The notes under the pieces were generated by a model. The model was not told the origin of the DNA. It made no database searches and saw nothing but the letters and a program-made list of their open reading frames with translations. This document shows, piece by piece, positions 63,685-64,000 of a stretch of DNA of 64,000 nucleotides. Source of the DNA: Zingiber officinale (taxonomy: Eukaryota > Streptophyta > Magnoliopsida > Zingiberales > Zingiberaceae); NCBI RefSeq assembly GCF_018446385.1, contig NC_055991.1, positions 115,487,794 through 115,551,793 on the forward strand, written 5' to 3'. Each line of letters begins with the position of its first letter. The first letter of the stretch is position 1. Both the position numbers and the translations under genes were made by a program.

Positions 63685-64000
63685 CTTATATTAACAAAGG
63701 CTGAATGATTTGTTAGAGGACTGGATCCATTTGAAAGTGCCAAGACTCTTTATACTTAATATTGATTGAATTGTAAGCTTTAGGACTAGACTCTTCTTTA
63801 TTTTTGGCAACTCTATTCACCACAAGTTCTGAGAGCACAATACTAGCCCATGGCTAATTACTGGCTAAACTGACAATAATGTGTTGATGTGGATAATGAC
63901 ATTGTTCTTGAAAGGACAGTCAAGGTCTTTCCCTTATCCTTCGCTTGTCCTACTTCTAGATGCTCTTGAGTGATTGCCAAATTTACTTGGACCAGATTGA
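63685..64000. other. Upstream flank of the unknown plastid gene
   Basis: The last 316 bp should contain its 5' UTR and part of the promoter. I see no TATA box or other motif I would defend. Confidence 0.4.

Overview
The window is plant nuclear DNA with four intron-containing protein-coding genes set in a dense, nested transposable-element landscape. The GC-rich, codon-biased single large exon of the receptor kinase, plant-specific plastid genes, Tekay-type Ty3 and Sirevirus-like copia elements point to a monocot. A Zingiberales plant (ginger or turmeric type) is my guess from the style of the repeats, but this is inference only.

Layout. 1-17041 is an almost gene-free transposon nest. A truncated Ty3/gypsy element (1-6383, with its 3' LTR) sits inside the reverse-transcriptase region of a copia element (6384-9943). 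That element sits inside a Mutator-like (MULE/FAR1-type) element with a broken transposase and long arrays of short palindromic repeats (9944-16148), followed by a small MULE-like element with long inverted repeats (16160-17041). 17042-19979 is AT-rich intergenic DNA. 19980-31817 (minus strand) is a complete 11-exon FTSHI2 gene for a plastid AAA-ATPase with a dead protease site. Its second intron carries a complete LTR retrotransposon with an exact 5-bp target duplication, and its first intron carries a hAT transposase fossil. 31818-35556 is its promoter side and intergenic DNA. 35557-41848 is a second member of the same gag-only LTR family, itself broken by a hAT-like element in its 5' LTR and a solo LTR in its gag. 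42996-46110 (plus) is a two-exon HSL3-type LRR receptor kinase gene. 46577-50766 (minus) is a nine-exon UDP-glucose 4-epimerase gene convergent with it. 50935-56598 is intergenic with a ~150-bp tandem repeat array. 56599-63684 (minus) is an 11-exon gene for a conserved, apparently plastid protein of unknown function, with a solo LTR, a hAT-like MITE and a perfect hairpin in its introns.

The genes are independent housekeeping or signalling genes, not a cluster: FTSHI2 belongs to the plastid Ycf2/FtsHi import-motor complex, HSL3 to cell-surface peptide perception, UGE to cytosolic nucleotide-sugar metabolism. All exon boundaries given were derived by hand from splice consensus, reading phase and remembered family homology, and every exon chain closes in frame.

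Most unusual: (1) hairpin arrays with compensatory base changes in several LTRs, with the same stem plan in different LTRs; (2) three GC-AG introns, one in each of three of the four genes, among about 29 introns; (3) two gag-only LTR elements missing pol at the same place; (4) the palindrome-array MULE. I found no CRISPR array, rRNA gene, convincing tRNA gene or clearly new multi-gene system.
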